Assembly: GCA_002796995.1 (NCBI GenBank)
Contig: PEKW01000008.1
Coordinates: 1-64,000 of the forward strand
From: Rhizobium sp.
Lineage (GTDB): Bacteria > Pseudomonadota > Alphaproteobacteria > Rhizobiales > Rhizobiaceae
Direction: 5' to 3'
DNA: 64,000 nucleotides
The notes beneath the pieces were generated by a model. It worked only from the letters and a program-made list of their open reading frames with translations. It made no database searches and had not been told where the DNA came from. Numbering within the stretch: position 1 is the first letter of the stretch; each line of letters starts with the position of its first letter. Below, one piece after another: positions 1 through 12,242 of the stretch. A program made the translations under genes and the position numbers.

Positions 1-275
1 TTTCCAAAAAATCACGCAAGCACCTGTTATCAAACAAAAATTCCGTGCCAGGACGCGGCAGGGCGCAGTGAGGGGCCCTTGCCGAGCGGGTGCGGAACGC
101 CCGCGGCCACGCGTCTGCCATGCTTCCGTCCCGGGATCTTCACATTTGCCTGCTTAACAGGAGCGGATCACGCGGCGCGGCGCTTCGGCGCGGGCCGGCC
201 AACCGCCGTCGAATTGACGGACGCCGCGGAAACATGCAGATGATGACGCGCCCGCACGCATGACGGACGCGGGAT
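1..275. other. Leader region without a recognised gene
   Basis: No convincing reading frame or RNA gene is visible here. The short frames on both strands do not have plausible protein composition. The region probably holds the promoter and leader of the M23 peptidase gene that follows; I see no clear -35/-10 pair. Confidence 0.4.
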
Positions 276-2249
276 ATGGGAAGAACGGATGCCGGACGCA
301 TGATGACGGACCGCACCATGTTGCGATCACTCGGAACCGAACCGCCGATCCTGGCGGACGGCCACCGTGCGCCCGACCGGCGCGAGATCTCGCTGCGCTG
401 GCTCTCCGGCACCTTCCTGACCGGCATCACCTCCTGCATCCTGATGGGCGTGGCACTGTTTGCCGCGCTCGACGGCCGCCAGCAGCTGGCAATCCCCGCC
501 GAGGCCTATGCGGCGACGGGCGACGCGGCCGCCAACGGACAGAACGGCGAGGAAGTCTTGCGCGGCGGCCGGCTGCTCGGCCCGAAGATCGCCGCCCGTC
601 CGGTCGACAAGGCGATCCTGGAGGTCTCGACCGTCACCCATGACGGCGAGCGCGAGGTGGTGCGCCGCCAGCCCTTCGCCCATGTGAAGATGCGGCTTGC
701 GGCCAACTACAAGACCCAGGACAATTATCCCGACTTCGACCCGCTGGCGATCTTCGCCGCCGACGAGAAGGAAGCGCCCGGCGCCGTGCGCACCGGCACG
801 ATCTACGGATCGGACGTCGAATCCGAGGTCAGCCTCAAGACCACGCCCTTCCCCATTTCCGGCAATACAAGGCCTTATGCCGGCGCCATGTCCTTCGACG
901 AGGTCGAGGAGAACGTGCGCACCAACGGCTCGGTGCTGACCGACGGCTCGACCCAGGTCGCCGCCCTCTATTATATCGACCCGCAGCGCTTCGACAGCGA
1001 CGCCGGTGTCGACATCGGCGCCGGGCTTGCCGCCCGCGTCGTCGAGCAGAACATGAGCGTCGCCGAACCGCAGATCATGACGCCGGAAATGCCGGAATAT
1101 GCCGACGACGTGATCCCGGTGCGCCGGCCGCAGCCGATCGAGGCGGTGCTGGTGGCCGCCGGCTATCCCAAGGCCAAGGCCGGCGACATGGCCCGGGCAC
1201 TTAGCCCCCATGCCGGTTCGCCCGATCTGTCCGAGGGCGACGTGCTGCGCATCGGCATCATCCAGCGCGGCGAGGAAGCGCGCATCGTGCGCATCAGCCT
1301 CTATCGCCAGTCGGCCCACATGGTGACGCTCGCCGTCAACGATGCCGGGCGCCTGATCAAGGGCGAGGAGCCGCCGCGGCTCGACGCGGTCGCCGGCGCC
1401 TTCGACGACAATGCGCCGCAGGTGCCAAGCTCGGCCCGCGACCTGCCGCGCGTCTATGACGGCATCTACCGCGCAGCACTTTCCTACGGCATGAACCGCG
1501 ACATGACGGCGCTGGTCGTCAAGCTGCTCGCCGCCAATGTCGACTTCCAGGCGCAGCTGAAGCCGACCGACACGCTCGAGGCCTTCTTCTCCGTCGAGGA
1601 CGAGGCCGGCCAGGCGACCGAGGAGAGCGAACTGCTCTATGTGCGCGCCCGCTTCGGCGATACGGTGACGACCTTCTACCGCTTCCAGAACCCGGACGAC
1701 AATTCGGTCGACTATTTCGACGAGAACGGCAAATCGATCCGCCAGTTCCTGCTGCGCAATCCGGTGCCGAACGGCATCTTCAAGGGCGGCTTCGGTATGC
1801 GCCGCCACCCGATCCTCGGTTATACCCGCATGCATACCGGCACCGACTGGGCCGCACCCCGCGGCACCCCGATCATCGCCTCGGGCAATGGCACGGTGGA
1901 GAAGGCCGGCTGGGACTCAGGCGGCTACGGCAACCAGACGCTGATCCGCCATGCCAATGGCTATGTCACCTCCTATAACCACCAGAGCGCCATCGCCAAG
2001 GGCGTGACCGTCGGCGCCAAGGTGCGCCAGGGCCAGGTGATCGGCTATGTCGGCAATACCGGCCTGTCGACCGGCCCGCATCTGCATTACGAGCTGATCG
2101 TCAACGGCACCAAGGTCGACCCCTTGCGCGTCCGCCTGCCCGGCGGCAAGTCGCTCGAGGGCGAGACGCTCGCCAAGTTCGAGGCCGAGCGCCAGCGCAT
2201 CGACGCCTTGCTCACCGGCGGCAAGCCGGCCGAAGTCGCCAGCAACTGA
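276..2249 (+). CDS. M23 family metallopeptidase (peptidoglycan endopeptidase-like)
   Basis: This 657-residue protein has one N-terminal membrane segment (roughly residues 44-66) and a large periplasmic part. The C-terminal LytM/M23 domain lies at about residues 500-620, with the zinc-ligand motifs MRRHP, HTGTD and HLHYE all intact, so it is predicted to be an active zinc endopeptidase that cuts peptidoglycan cross-links. The middle segment resembles the OapA/LysM-like region common in large rhizobial M23 proteins. The start is uncertain: ATGs at 300 and 303 also fit (MTDRTMLRS), and the latter would give a 648-residue protein. It converges on clpB and shares a terminator with it. Family assignment is firm; the exact substrate is inferred. 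Confidence 0.9.
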   Translation: MGRTDAGRMMTDRTMLRSLGTEPPILADGHRAPDRREISLRWLSGTFLTGITSCILMGVALFAALDGRQQLAIPAEAYAATGDAAANGQNGEEVLRGGRLLGPKIAARPVDKAILEVSTVTHDGEREVVRRQPFAHVKMRLAANYKTQDNYPDFDPLAIFAADEKEAPGAVRTGTIYGSDVESEVSLKTTPFPISGNTRPYAGAMSFDEVEENVRTNGSVLTDGSTQVAALYYIDPQRFDSDAGVDIGAGLAARVVEQNMSVAEPQIMTPEMPEYADDVIPVRRPQPIEAVLVAAGYPKAKAGDMARALSPHAGSPDLSEGDVLRIGIIQRGEEARIVRISLYRQSAHMVTLAVNDAGRLIKGEEPPRLDAVAGAFDDNAPQVPSSARDLPRVYDGIYRAALSYGMNRDMTALVVKLLAANVDFQAQLKPTDTLEAFFSVEDEAGQATEESELLYVRARFGDTVTTFYRFQNPDDNSVDYFDENGKSIRQFLLRNPVPNGIFKGGFGMRRHPILGYTRMHTGTDWAAPRGTPIIASGNGTVEKAGWDSGGYGNQTLIRHANGYVTSYNHQSAIAKGVTVGAKVRQGQVIGYVGNTGLSTGPHLHYELIVNGTKVDPLRVRLPGGKSLEGETLAKFEAERQRIDALLTGGKPAEVASN

Positions 2250-2337
2250 CGCCGGCAGCGGAGACGCGTCGGCGCGACCGCCGGCGCCGAAAGGGGACGC
2301 AGTCTCCGAGCTTGGCCCCTCGACGTTCGACACAAAA

Positions 2338-2362
2338 AAGGCGGCCCCATCGGGACCGCCTT
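2338..2362. terminator. Bidirectional terminator between M23 gene and clpB
   Basis: A 7-bp stem (AAGGCGG/CCGCCTT) is extended by three inner G-C pairs around an ATC loop, with one mismatch. It is preceded by a run of A residues, which become T residues for clpB transcripts on the minus strand, and is followed by TTTGTCTTT on the plus strand. It sits between two convergent genes, so it probably serves both. Confidence 0.75.
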
Positions 2363-2388
2363 TGTCTTTCTCGGGTTTGCCGCCTCGA

Positions 2389-4992
<2,604 letters not shown>

Positions 4993-5100
4993 CGTGCCTG
5001 TCTCCGGTAGCCGCCCTGCCCGTTCGGCACAGCGCGGCGGTTGAGATGTGGCCCCCTGACAAGGCGGGCCTTGCGGGACGTCGCCGTCCCTCTGAACGAG

Positions 5101-5134
5101 ATATGGGGACGGATTTTCGCCGTTTAAAGAGCGA
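5101..5134 (-). promoter_or_regulatory. Candidate sigma-32 (RpoH) promoter of clpB
   Basis: Read on the minus strand, a CCCCATAT box (5101-5108) is preceded at suitable spacing by CTCTTTAA (near 5123-5131). The -10 matches the RpoH consensus CCCCATnT very well; the -35 is weaker than CTTGAA. Heat-shock control of clpB is established in many bacteria, so position and gene agree, but the call rests on motif reading only. Confidence 0.45.
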
Positions 5135-5247
5135 TTTGGGGCAAAAGTGCAAGGATTGACGAACCGCAAGACCAGCGGGGGCCGGGCATGAACCCACACG
5201 CCGGACGAAGGGCGATCACCGCCCGGATTCGCTTCCCCTCAGAAGCA

Positions 5248-5279
5248 GAAAACCCCTCCTTCCGCAGGGAAGAAGGGGT
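5248..5279 (-). terminator. Terminator downstream of the DUF4167 gene
   Basis: A 12-bp stem with one mismatch (ACCCCTCCTTCC at 5252-5263 against 5268-5279) encloses a four-base loop. On the minus strand the stem is followed by TTTT and further T-rich sequence, a typical Rho-independent terminator just after the DUF4167 stop codon. Confidence 0.75.
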
Positions 5280-5305
5280 CTCTGACAGTTGGTTTCCTCG
5301 TCCGA

Positions 5306-6061
5306 TCACTCGGAAGGGGCAAGAGCCGGTTCGGGGGCATCGGCTGCGGCCTCGCCGCCTTCGGCACCCTCTTCGCCGGCAGCGCGGCGCGGCTGGCGAC
5401 GCGGACGACCCGCGGCATTGCGACGGCGCGGCAGGCGCTCGCCCGAACCGTCGGCAGCGCTTTCGGCGGCAGCGACAACGGCTTCGGCGGGCATTTCCTC
5501 CAGCACCGGCTGCGGACCGGAACCGGCGATCTCGGCCTCGCGGCGCGGACGCGGCTGTGCCTGGGGCCGTTGCGGCTGCTGCTGCGGTTGCGGCTGGGGC
5601 CGCGGTTGCGGCCGCTGCTGTTGCTGCGGCTGGGCAGCCTGGGCGCCGACGGTCGGTTCGTCCATGCCGTCCATGTCGTCGCCGTCACGGTCGTTGTATT
5701 CGTTGCGGTCGTCCCGCTCGTCGCGGTCGTCGCGCTCGTCACGATCCTCGCGCTGGAAGCGTTCCTGCATCTGTGCCTGGGCGGCCGCAATGATGCGGTT
5801 GTAATGCTCGGCGTGCTGCAGGTAGTTTTCCGCCATGACCCGGTCGCCGGCGCTCTGTGCATCGCGGGCCAGGGTCGTATATTTTTCGGCGATATGCTGG
5901 GCCGTGCCGCGGATCTTCACGTCGGGGCCGGAGCTGTCATACGTCCGGGTCAGCGGGTTGGCACCCTTGCGGTTGAAATTTCCGCTATTACCGCCGCCGC
6001 CACCACCGCCGCCGCCACTGTTACGCCCGCGACCACGCTTGTTCTGCTGTCCTGGCCTCAT
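5306..6061 (-). CDS. DUF4167 domain-containing protein
   Basis: The 251-residue product begins with a basic, glycine-rich tail (MRPGQQNKRGRG followed by a Gly run) and a DUF4167 domain at about residues 35-100 (VKIRGTAQHIAEKY, AENYLQHAEHYNRII). The rest is low complexity: an Asp/Arg-rich stretch near 105-130, then Pro/Gln-rich and Ala/Arg-rich segments. DUF4167 is an alphaproteobacterial family of unknown function; the basic, disordered composition suggests nucleic-acid binding, which is my inference. AGGTGA precedes the ATG at a good distance. It lies downstream of prmC, separated by a long structured gap, and is followed by its own terminator. Confidence 0.85.
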   Translation of the reverse strand: MRPGQQNKRGRGRNSGGGGGGGGGNSGNFNRKGANPLTRTYDSSGPDVKIRGTAQHIAEKYTTLARDAQSAGDRVMAENYLQHAEHYNRIIAAAQAQMQERFQREDRDERDDRDERDDRNEYNDRDGDDMDGMDEPTVGAQAAQPQQQQRPQPRPQPQPQQQPQRPQAQPRPRREAEIAGSGPQPVLEEMPAEAVVAAAESAADGSGERLPRRRNAAGRPRRQPRRAAGEEGAEGGEAAADAPEPALAPSE

Positions 6062-6393
6062 CGATACTTCACCTGAATTCTTCTGTTGTGCTGATAGATG
6101 GCAACGCTGTTGGTTCTGGTTTGGACCGGACCAAGGCTGTGCGTGCCGCGGGCATACTGCGCCATCGCTTTCGTGCCGCTGGTGATAGTCAAGTTTACTG
6201 AGTTACGCACCGGGGTTTGCTCGTCCCGTGAAGCCCAGTCACGAGCTTAAATCGCGGCAAACCCAGACCCGAACGAATCTCGTTCATTCCCTGCTGCCCG
6301 TTGCGTGCCCGCAAACTATTACGCTTCATTGGGAAAACCAAGCCTTTTCTTTCAAAAGCGCGATTATCCTTAGCATACGCAGCAAACCGTAGA
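6062..6393. other. Structured 330-bp gap between prmC and DUF4167
   Basis: This stretch has lower GC than the flanking genes and no believable protein frame. It holds a nested hairpin (6213-6264) with an 8-bp outer stem GGGTTTGC/GCAAACCC and an inner stem CGTGA/TCACG, and a second small hairpin GAACGA-ATC-TCGTTC (6271-6285). It is either the long 5' leader of the DUF4167 mRNA or a separate small RNA gene. Confidence 0.5.
6213..6285 (-). ncRNA. Candidate structured leader or small RNA upstream of DUF4167
   Basis: An outer 8-bp inverted repeat (6213-6220 with 6257-6264) encloses an inner 5-bp stem with a 7-base loop (6227-6243). A separate 6-bp hairpin with a three-base loop follows at 6271-6285. 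Strand is assigned minus because both flanking genes are on that strand; the hairpins would form from either strand. No Rfam family can be assigned by eye, and a T-rich terminator is not obvious. Confidence 0.35.
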
Positions 6394-7263
6394 CTAGACG
6401 GCCATTCTGAACAACAGGACCCGGTCGTTCCCGCCATAGTCGCGATGCTGCTCGGCAAGCGAAAACCCACTGTGTTCAAAGAGTTGCGTGACGCTTTGTC
6501 TCTGGTCGTAGCCGATCTCGACGCCCACCAGGCCCTCTGCAAGCAGATGTTGCGCTGCATTTTCGGCGATCGCGCGATAGGCGACAAGCCCGTCTTCGCC
6601 GCCGTCGAGCGCCGCCCTTGGATCGTGATCGCGAACCTCGGGCTCCAGCGCATCGACCACTTTTGTGGGTATATAGGGCGGATTTGACACGATGATGTCG
6701 AAGCTTTCTTCGATCGCCTCGAACCAGGCGCTTTCGCGCGTGTCGAATCTGTCGGCCAGACCATTGAGATGGGCATTGGCGGCTGCGATGTGAAGGGCCC
6801 CGGGCGAAATATCGCTGCCGAGCGCCAGCGCCTGCGGGCATTCCTTCAAGAGCGCGAGCGCGATCGCCCCGGTTCCGGTGCCAAGGTCGAGGATCCGGGC
6901 GCTGCCCTTCTCCGCCGCGATGCGGCGCAGATGCGGAAGAACCGTATCGACCAGGATCTCGGTATCGGGCCGCGGCTCCAGCGTGTCCGGCGACAGCGTG
7001 AGGTCGAGACCGTGGAATTGGCGATGGCCGAGAATGCGATGCACGGGCTCGTGCCTCAGCCGCCGCGCCACCGCATCGGCGATCCGCGCGCGCTCGTCCT
7101 CCGTCACCGGCCGGTCGGCCTGGGTGAACACCTCGGTGGTTGAAAGCCCGAGCAGGCCGCCGAGCAGGAGCCGCGTCTCGATCGCCGCATCGGCAAAGCC
7201 GGCATCATGAAGCGCTGCGCGCGTCTCGGCGACGACCGCACCGAGCGTTGAGGCCCCGCTCAC
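6394..7263 (-). CDS. prmC: Peptide chain release factor N5-glutamine methyltransferase PrmC
   Basis: PrmC methylates the glutamine of the GGQ motif in release factors. The 289-residue product has the N-terminal helical domain, the SAM-binding motif [16 protein letters not shown] near residue 123, and the substrate-binding NPPY motif near 194. The start is GTG at 7263, and GTGA overlaps the prfA stop codon, so the methyltransferase is translationally coupled to its substrate RF1. It is the last gene of the lysC-ptsP-prfA-prmC run on the minus strand. Confidence 0.95.
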   Translation of the reverse strand: MSGASTLGAVVAETRAALHDAGFADAAIETRLLLGGLLGLSTTEVFTQADRPVTEDERARIADAVARRLRHEPVHRILGHRQFHGLDLTLSPDTLEPRPDTEILVDTVLPHLRRIAAEKGSARILDLGTGTGAIALALLKECPQALALGSDISPGALHIAAANAHLNGLADRFDTRESAWFEAIEESFDIIVSNPPYIPTKVVDALEPEVRDHDPRAALDGGEDGLVAYRAIAENAAQHLLAEGLVGVEIGYDQRQSVTQLFEHSGFSLAEQHRDYGGNDRVLLFRMAV

Positions 7264-8339
7264 GTCTGCTCGCCGAGCTGGGCGAGCTGCCCCGCCTGAT
7301 AGTCGGCGATCAGCGCGTCGACCATCTCGTCGATGTCGCCCTCCATCATCCGGTCCAGCTTGTAGAGCGTCAGGTTGATGCGATGGTCGGTGACGCGGCC
7401 CTGCGGGAAATTGTAGGTGCGGATGCGCTCCGAGCGGTCGCCCGAGCCCACCTGGCTCTTGCGGTCGGCCGAGCGCTCGCTGTCGGTACGCTGCCGCTCC
7501 ATGTCGTACAGCCTGGAGCGCAGCACCTGCATCGCCTTGGCGCGGTTCTGGTGCTGCGACTTCTCCGAGGAGGTGACGACAAGCCCGGTCGGCAGATGGG
7601 TGATGCGCACCGCCGAGTCGGTGGTGTTGACGTGCTGGCCGCCGGCGCCCGACGAGCGCATGGTGTCGATGCGGATGTCTTCCGGGCGGACCTCGATGTC
7701 GATCTCCTCGGCCTCCGGCAGCACGGCGACGGTGGCCGCCGAGGTGTGGATGCGCCCGCTCGCCTCGGTTTCGGGCACGCGCTGCACGCGGTGCACGCCG
7801 GATTCGAACTTGAGCTTGGAGAATACGCCGCGCCCGGTGATCGTCGCGATGATTTCCTTGTAGCCGCCGGCTTCGCCTTCGCTCGCCGACAGGACTTCGA
7901 CCTTCCAGCCCTTGGTCGAGGCGAAGCGCTCATACATGCGAAACAGGTCGCCGGCGAACAGGGCCGCTTCCGAGCCGCCGGTGCCGGCACGGATTTCGAG
8001 GATCGCGCTCTTCTCGTCGGCGGCGTCCTTCGGCAGGAGCAGGATCTGCATGTCCTTTTCCAGGCCCTCGATGCGCGCCTCGACCTCGGGCATCTCCGTT
8101 TCGGCGAGATCGCGCATCTCGCGGTCGGTGCCCTTGTCGGCGAGCAGCGCCCTCAGGCCGGCCAGCTCGGCGATCGCCGCCTCGTATTCGCGGATCTTCT
8201 TCACCACCGGCTGCAGCTCGGAATATTCCGAGGCGAGCTTGACGTAGACGTCCGCCGCCGGCCCCGCCGACATGCGTGCCTCTATCTCGCCGAACCGGCG
8301 TTCGAGTTCACGCATTTTCTCGACAGGAAGCTTCGCCAC
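7260..8339 (-). CDS. prfA: Peptide chain release factor 1
   Basis: RF1 recognises UAA and UAG and triggers peptide release. The 359-residue length is standard. The peptidyl-transferase motif GGQ (SGAGGQHVN) is near residue 231, and the codon-reading tripeptide is P-E-T near 190 ([14 protein letters not shown]), which is the RF1-type PxT rather than the RF2-type SPF. It starts 23 bases after ptsP ends and overlaps prmC by four bases. Confidence 0.97.
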   Translation of the reverse strand: MAKLPVEKMRELERRFGEIEARMSAGPAADVYVKLASEYSELQPVVKKIREYEAAIAELAGLRALLADKGTDREMRDLAETEMPEVEARIEGLEKDMQILLLPKDAADEKSAILEIRAGTGGSEAALFAGDLFRMYERFASTKGWKVEVLSASEGEAGGYKEIIATITGRGVFSKLKFESGVHRVQRVPETEASGRIHTSAATVAVLPEAEEIDIEVRPEDIRIDTMRSSGAGGQHVNTTDSAVRITHLPTGLVVTSSEKSQHQNRAKAMQVLRSRLYDMERQRTDSERSADRKSQVGSGDRSERIRTYNFPQGRVTDHRINLTLYKLDRMMEGDIDEMVDALIADYQAGQLAQLGEQT

Positions 8340-8362
8340 CCTTTACTCCACGTAAGATTCGG

Positions 8363-10630
8363 TCAGAGGGGAATATTGTTGTCTTCGGCAAAGCCGACCA
8401 GGATGTCCCTGAGCGGCAGGTGCGAATGATGATCGTCGAGCGCCGCGTTGAGCTCCCGGCTCAACTGGTCCACGTCGAGCCCGAGCAGCATCGCCTTGAC
8501 AGGACCGATCGAGGTCGGCGACATCGAGATCGAGCGGAAGCCGATTCCGAGCAGCGCCATGGCCGAAAGCGGCTTGCCCGCCATCTCGCCGCACAGCGTC
8601 ACCGGCGTCTCGTGCCGGTCCGCGGCCCGCACGATGTCGCGCAGGATCCGAAGGAACGGCCGTCCCAGTACGTCGAAACGATCGGACACGCGCGCATTGC
8701 CGCGGTCGACCGCCATGGTGAACTGGAACAGGTCGTTCGAGCCGACGGATACGAAGTCGACCTCCTGCATCAGCTCGTCGAGCTGCCACATCAGCGCCGG
8801 CACTTCCAGCATGGCGCCGAACTGCAGCTTCTTCGGCAGGGGATGGCCGAACTTCGAGAGGTGCTGCACCTCCTTCTGCATCAGCTCGCGCACCGCGCGA
8901 ATTTCGCCGACCTCGGTCACCATCGGCAGCATCATCTTGAGTTCCGCGCCGGCGGCCGCCTTCAGCATGGCGCGCAGCTGCGTGCGCAAAAGGCCCGGAC
9001 GGTCGAGCGACAGGCGGATCGCCCGCCAGCCGAGCGCCGGGTTTTCCTCTTCATGGCCGCGGAAATAGGAAACCACCTTGTCGCCGCCGATGTCGAGCGT
9101 GCGGAAGGTCACCGGGCGCCCGCCGGACTGGCGAAGCACGCTGCGATAGAAGCTCTCCTGCTCCTCGCCCTTAGGCATGGTCGAGGAGATCATGAACTGC
9201 AGCTCGGTGCGGAACAGGCCGATGCCCTCGGCGCCCGATTCCGACAGCTGCGGCAGGTCGACCAGCAGGCCGGCATTCATCTGCAGTGTGATGCGCTTGC
9301 CGTCCCTCGTGATCGGCTCGACGTCGCGCAGCGCGCGGAACTGTTCTTGGCGGCGGGCCCGAAGCTTGACCTTTTCCTCATAGGCCTTCTGCAGGTCGGC
9401 CATCGGCCGGACATGCACCTTGCCGTCGTCGCCGTCGATGATGACAGGGTCGCCGTTTTCGGCGAGCGCCACGGCGCCCGTCGCCTGGCCGACCACGGCA
9501 ATGCCCATGGCACGCGCGACGATCACCACATGGCTCGTCACCGCGCCCTCTTCCAGCACGAGGCCGCGCAGATTGGCGCGCGGATAGTCGAGCAGTTCGG
9601 CCGCCCCCATGGCGCGGGCAAAGACGATCGCGTCGGCCGGAAAGCCCTCGGTCTGGCTGTGCGGCGAAAAGCCGGTCAGCTGGCGCAGCAGCCGGTTGGC
9701 CAGGTCGTCGAAATCATGCATGCGCTCGCGCAGATAGGGATCCGTCAAACGGATCATGCGCGCCTTGGTGTCGCTCTGCACCTTTTCGACCGCGGCTTCC
9801 GCCGTCAGCCCGTTGTGGATCGCCTCTTCCATGCGCCGGACCCAGCCCTGGTCGTGGGCGAACATCCGGTAGGTCTCGAGCACGTCGCGGTGCTCGCCCT
9901 CCATCGACACCTCACGCCGTGACAGCATGTCGTCGATCGAAATGCGCAGCGAACCGAGCGCGTCGGCAAGCCGGCGGATTTCCGTCTCGGTGTCTTCGTT
10001 CAGAAGATTGGTGACGACGATGCGCGGCTCGTGCAGCACGACATAGCCGAGCCCGATGCCTTCGTTGTAGCCGTCGCCGTCGATCGTCACCGCCCGCGTC
10101 AGGTCGAGTTCGAGACCGGGCCGGGTGATCTTCTTCAGTTCGCCGGTCGCGATCATTTCGGCCAGCACCATGGCGGTGGTTTCGAGCGCTTCAAGCTCGT
10201 CCTCCCGATAGTTGCGCTGTGCCTTGTTCTGCACGACGAGAACGCCCAAACTGCGGCCGGCGCGCAGGATCGGCACGCCGAGGAAGGAATGATAGATCTC
10301 CTCGCCCGTTTCCGGCAGGTAGCGGAAGGCCGGGTGGGCCTGGGCGTCGGAGAGGTTGAGCGGCTGGGCGGAGGCCGCGATGGTGCCGACCAGGCCCTGG
10401 CCCATCTTCAGCTGGGCAAGGTGGACGGCGTCCTTGTTCAGACCCTCGGTGGCGTAGAGTTCGAGCACGCCGTCGGCGCGCAGCACGTAGACCGAACACA
10501 CTTCCGCGACCATGTTGCTCGCGATCTGGCGAACGATCTGGTCAAGGCGCTCCTGTGGCTCGAGCGGCTCCGCCATCAATTCGCGCAACCGCTTGAGGAG
10601 GACGCGCGGACCCGCGGAAAGGTCTCTCAT
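8363..10630 (-). CDS. ptsP: Phosphoenolpyruvate-protein phosphotransferase PtsP (EI-Ntr)
   Basis: EI-Ntr phosphorylates NPr in the nitrogen phosphotransferase system, which regulates carbon, nitrogen and potassium balance rather than transporting sugar. The 755-residue protein has an N-terminal GAF domain (about residues 20-165), then the PEP-utiliser N-terminal domain, the phosphohistidine loop TSHVVIVARAMG with His near 366, and a TIM-barrel domain ending with the conserved active-site Cys in TLCGEMAGK near 680. The GAF domain separates it from sugar-PTS EI. It sits between lysC and prfA with short gaps, the usual rhizobial order. Confidence 0.95.
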   Translation of the reverse strand: MRDLSAGPRVLLKRLRELMAEPLEPQERLDQIVRQIASNMVAEVCSVYVLRADGVLELYATEGLNKDAVHLAQLKMGQGLVGTIAASAQPLNLSDAQAHPAFRYLPETGEEIYHSFLGVPILRAGRSLGVLVVQNKAQRNYREDELEALETTAMVLAEMIATGELKKITRPGLELDLTRAVTIDGDGYNEGIGLGYVVLHEPRIVVTNLLNEDTETEIRRLADALGSLRISIDDMLSRREVSMEGEHRDVLETYRMFAHDQGWVRRMEEAIHNGLTAEAAVEKVQSDTKARMIRLTDPYLRERMHDFDDLANRLLRQLTGFSPHSQTEGFPADAIVFARAMGAAELLDYPRANLRGLVLEEGAVTSHVVIVARAMGIAVVGQATGAVALAENGDPVIIDGDDGKVHVRPMADLQKAYEEKVKLRARRQEQFRALRDVEPITRDGKRITLQMNAGLLVDLPQLSESGAEGIGLFRTELQFMISSTMPKGEEQESFYRSVLRQSGGRPVTFRTLDIGGDKVVSYFRGHEEENPALGWRAIRLSLDRPGLLRTQLRAMLKAAAGAELKMMLPMVTEVGEIRAVRELMQKEVQHLSKFGHPLPKKLQFGAMLEVPALMWQLDELMQEVDFVSVGSNDLFQFTMAVDRGNARVSDRFDVLGRPFLRILRDIVRAADRHETPVTLCGEMAGKPLSAMALLGIGFRSISMSPTSIGPVKAMLLGLDVDQLSRELNAALDDHHSHLPLRDILVGFAEDNNIPL

Positions 10631-10718
10631 GCGTGCATTCTCCCGAAGTCGTCATTGGTCGGGCGGCCTCGCCGCCCGTGTCACAAACGACGAGGAGGGC
10701 GAATTCCGCTTTAGAGAA

Positions 10719-11993
10719 TCAATTCTTATCGAGGCCGTAGCAGGAATGCAAAGTCCGAACGGCGAGTTCGGCATACGGGCCGTCGATCAGGATCGAAATC
10801 TTGATTTCCGAGGTGGTGATCGCCTTGATGTTGATGCCCTTTTCGGCGAGCGCCTTGAAGGCCGTGGCGGCGACGCCGGCATGGCTGCGCATGCCGATGC
10901 CGATGACCGAGACCTTCACCAGGCCCTTTTCGCTCTGCACGACGTCGTAGCCGATCTTGTCCTTGTTGTCGCCGAGCACGGAGAGCGCCTTGTCGACGTC
11001 CCCCGACGGGACGGTGAACGTCATGTCGGTGCGGGTGCCGTCTTCGGAAATGTTCTGGACGATCATGTCGACATTGATATGCGCCTCGGCCAGCGGCCCG
11101 AAGATCGCGGCGGAGACGCCCGGCCGGTCGGCGAGCCGACGCAGCGAGATCTGCGCTTCATCCTTGGCATAGGCAATACCGGTGACTACTTCCTGTTCCA
11201 CGATCTCTTCCTCATCGCAAATCAACGTACCGGGCGGGTTCAACAGATCGCCCATGCCCGGTGCATCGGGATCTTCGAAGCTCGAGCGCACGAAGGTGCG
11301 CACCTTGTGGACCATGGCAAGCTCGACCGAGCGCACCTGCAGCACCTTGGCGCCGAGCGAGGCCATTTCCAGCATTTCCTCGAAGGCGATCTTCTTCAGC
11401 CGCCGCGCTTTCGGCTCTATGCGCGGGTCGGTGGTGTAGACGCCGTCGACGTCGGTGTAGATGTCGCAGCGGTCGGCCTTGATGCCGGCGGCGATCGCCA
11501 CCGCCGAGGTGTCGGAGCCGCCGCGGCCGAGCGTGGCGATGCGGTTGTCCGGGCCGATGCCCTGGAAGCCGGCGACGACCGCCACCTGGCCCTCGCCCAT
11601 GCGGCGGATGATGTCGGCGCCGTCGATTTCCTGGATGCGGGCGGCGCCATGGGCGTTGTCGGTCTTGATGGCGATCTGCCAGCCCTGCCACGAGCGGGCA
11701 TTGATGCCCATCGACTGCAGCGCGATTGCGAGAAGCCCGGAGGTCACCTGTTCGCCCGAGGCGACGACCGCGTCATATTCGCGCGCGTCGTAGAACGGCG
11801 AGTCGGCACCCGCCACCTTGGGCATGGTCTGCACCCAGTCGACCAGCTCGTTGGTCTTGCCGGACATGGCCGAGACGACCACAGCCACCTCGTGGCCGGC
11901 ATCGACCTCGCGTTTGACATGCCGGGCAACGTTGTAGATGCGGTCGAGATTGGCGACGGAGGTTCCGCCGAATTTCATCACGATGCGAGCCAT
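10719..11993 (-). CDS. lysC: Aspartate kinase
   Basis: Aspartokinase makes aspartyl phosphate, the first step towards lysine, threonine and methionine. The 424-residue product starts with the kinase motif KFGGTSVAN and carries SGKTNELVDW; the C-terminal 160 residues hold two ACT domains for amino-acid feedback control (SLRRLADRPGVSAAIFGPLAEAHINVDMI and a second copy). Length matches the single-chain class of alphaproteobacterial LysC. It heads a minus-strand run with ptsP, prfA and prmC. Confidence 0.96.
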   Translation of the reverse strand: MARIVMKFGGTSVANLDRIYNVARHVKREVDAGHEVAVVVSAMSGKTNELVDWVQTMPKVAGADSPFYDAREYDAVVASGEQVTSGLLAIALQSMGINARSWQGWQIAIKTDNAHGAARIQEIDGADIIRRMGEGQVAVVAGFQGIGPDNRIATLGRGGSDTSAVAIAAGIKADRCDIYTDVDGVYTTDPRIEPKARRLKKIAFEEMLEMASLGAKVLQVRSVELAMVHKVRTFVRSSFEDPDAPGMGDLLNPPGTLICDEEEIVEQEVVTGIAYAKDEAQISLRRLADRPGVSAAIFGPLAEAHINVDMIVQNISEDGTRTDMTFTVPSGDVDKALSVLGDNKDKIGYDVVQSEKGLVKVSVIGIGMRSHAGVAATAFKALAEKGINIKAITTSEIKISILIDGPYAELAVRTLHSCYGLDKN

Positions 11994-12080
11994 GCCTTCG
12001 ATACCGTCACGCTGGGGGACACCCGCCGGCGTCCTTTTTTAAGAACCGCCCGCGACTATCCGACCGGGCGAAGTTGCGGT

Positions 12081-12109
12081 CTCATATCGAAAACAAAGGG
12101 CAAGTTCAA
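12081..12109 (-). promoter_or_regulatory. Candidate sigma-70 promoter of lysC
   Basis: Read on the minus strand, TTGAAC (12104-12109) and TATGAG (12081-12086) are separated by 17 bases, about 88 bases before the lysC start codon. This is the best vegetative-type promoter in the gap between lysC and the SH3 gene. Motif evidence only. Confidence 0.4.
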
Positions 12110-12205
12110 TGGGCCGAGGGATAAGGCCTTTCGCCTCGCAAGTCACGGCGATGGTCGCCGCTCGGACCGGCATCGGCACCGGCCCGCGCCAAGGCCGGAC
12201 GCAGA

Positions 12206-12229
12206 AACGGCGGCCTTTCGGCCGCCGTT
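12206..12229 (-). terminator. Hairpin terminator after the SH3/repeat gene
   Basis: A perfect 10-bp inverted repeat (AACGGCGGCC at 12206-12215 with its complement at 12220-12229) encloses a four-base loop directly after the stop of the minus-strand gene. The trailing T-run is short (TTTCTG), so termination may be imperfect and could allow read-through into lysC. Confidence 0.6.
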
Positions 12230-12242
12230 GAAATGAGAGCGA

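Larger units (their letters stand above)
4993..5305. other. Intergenic region clpB-DUF4167
   Basis: This gap of just over 300 bases separates two minus-strand genes. It contains the terminator of the upstream DUF4167 gene and the candidate RpoH promoter of clpB. I see no further gene; short frames on either strand lack protein-like composition. Confidence 0.5.
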
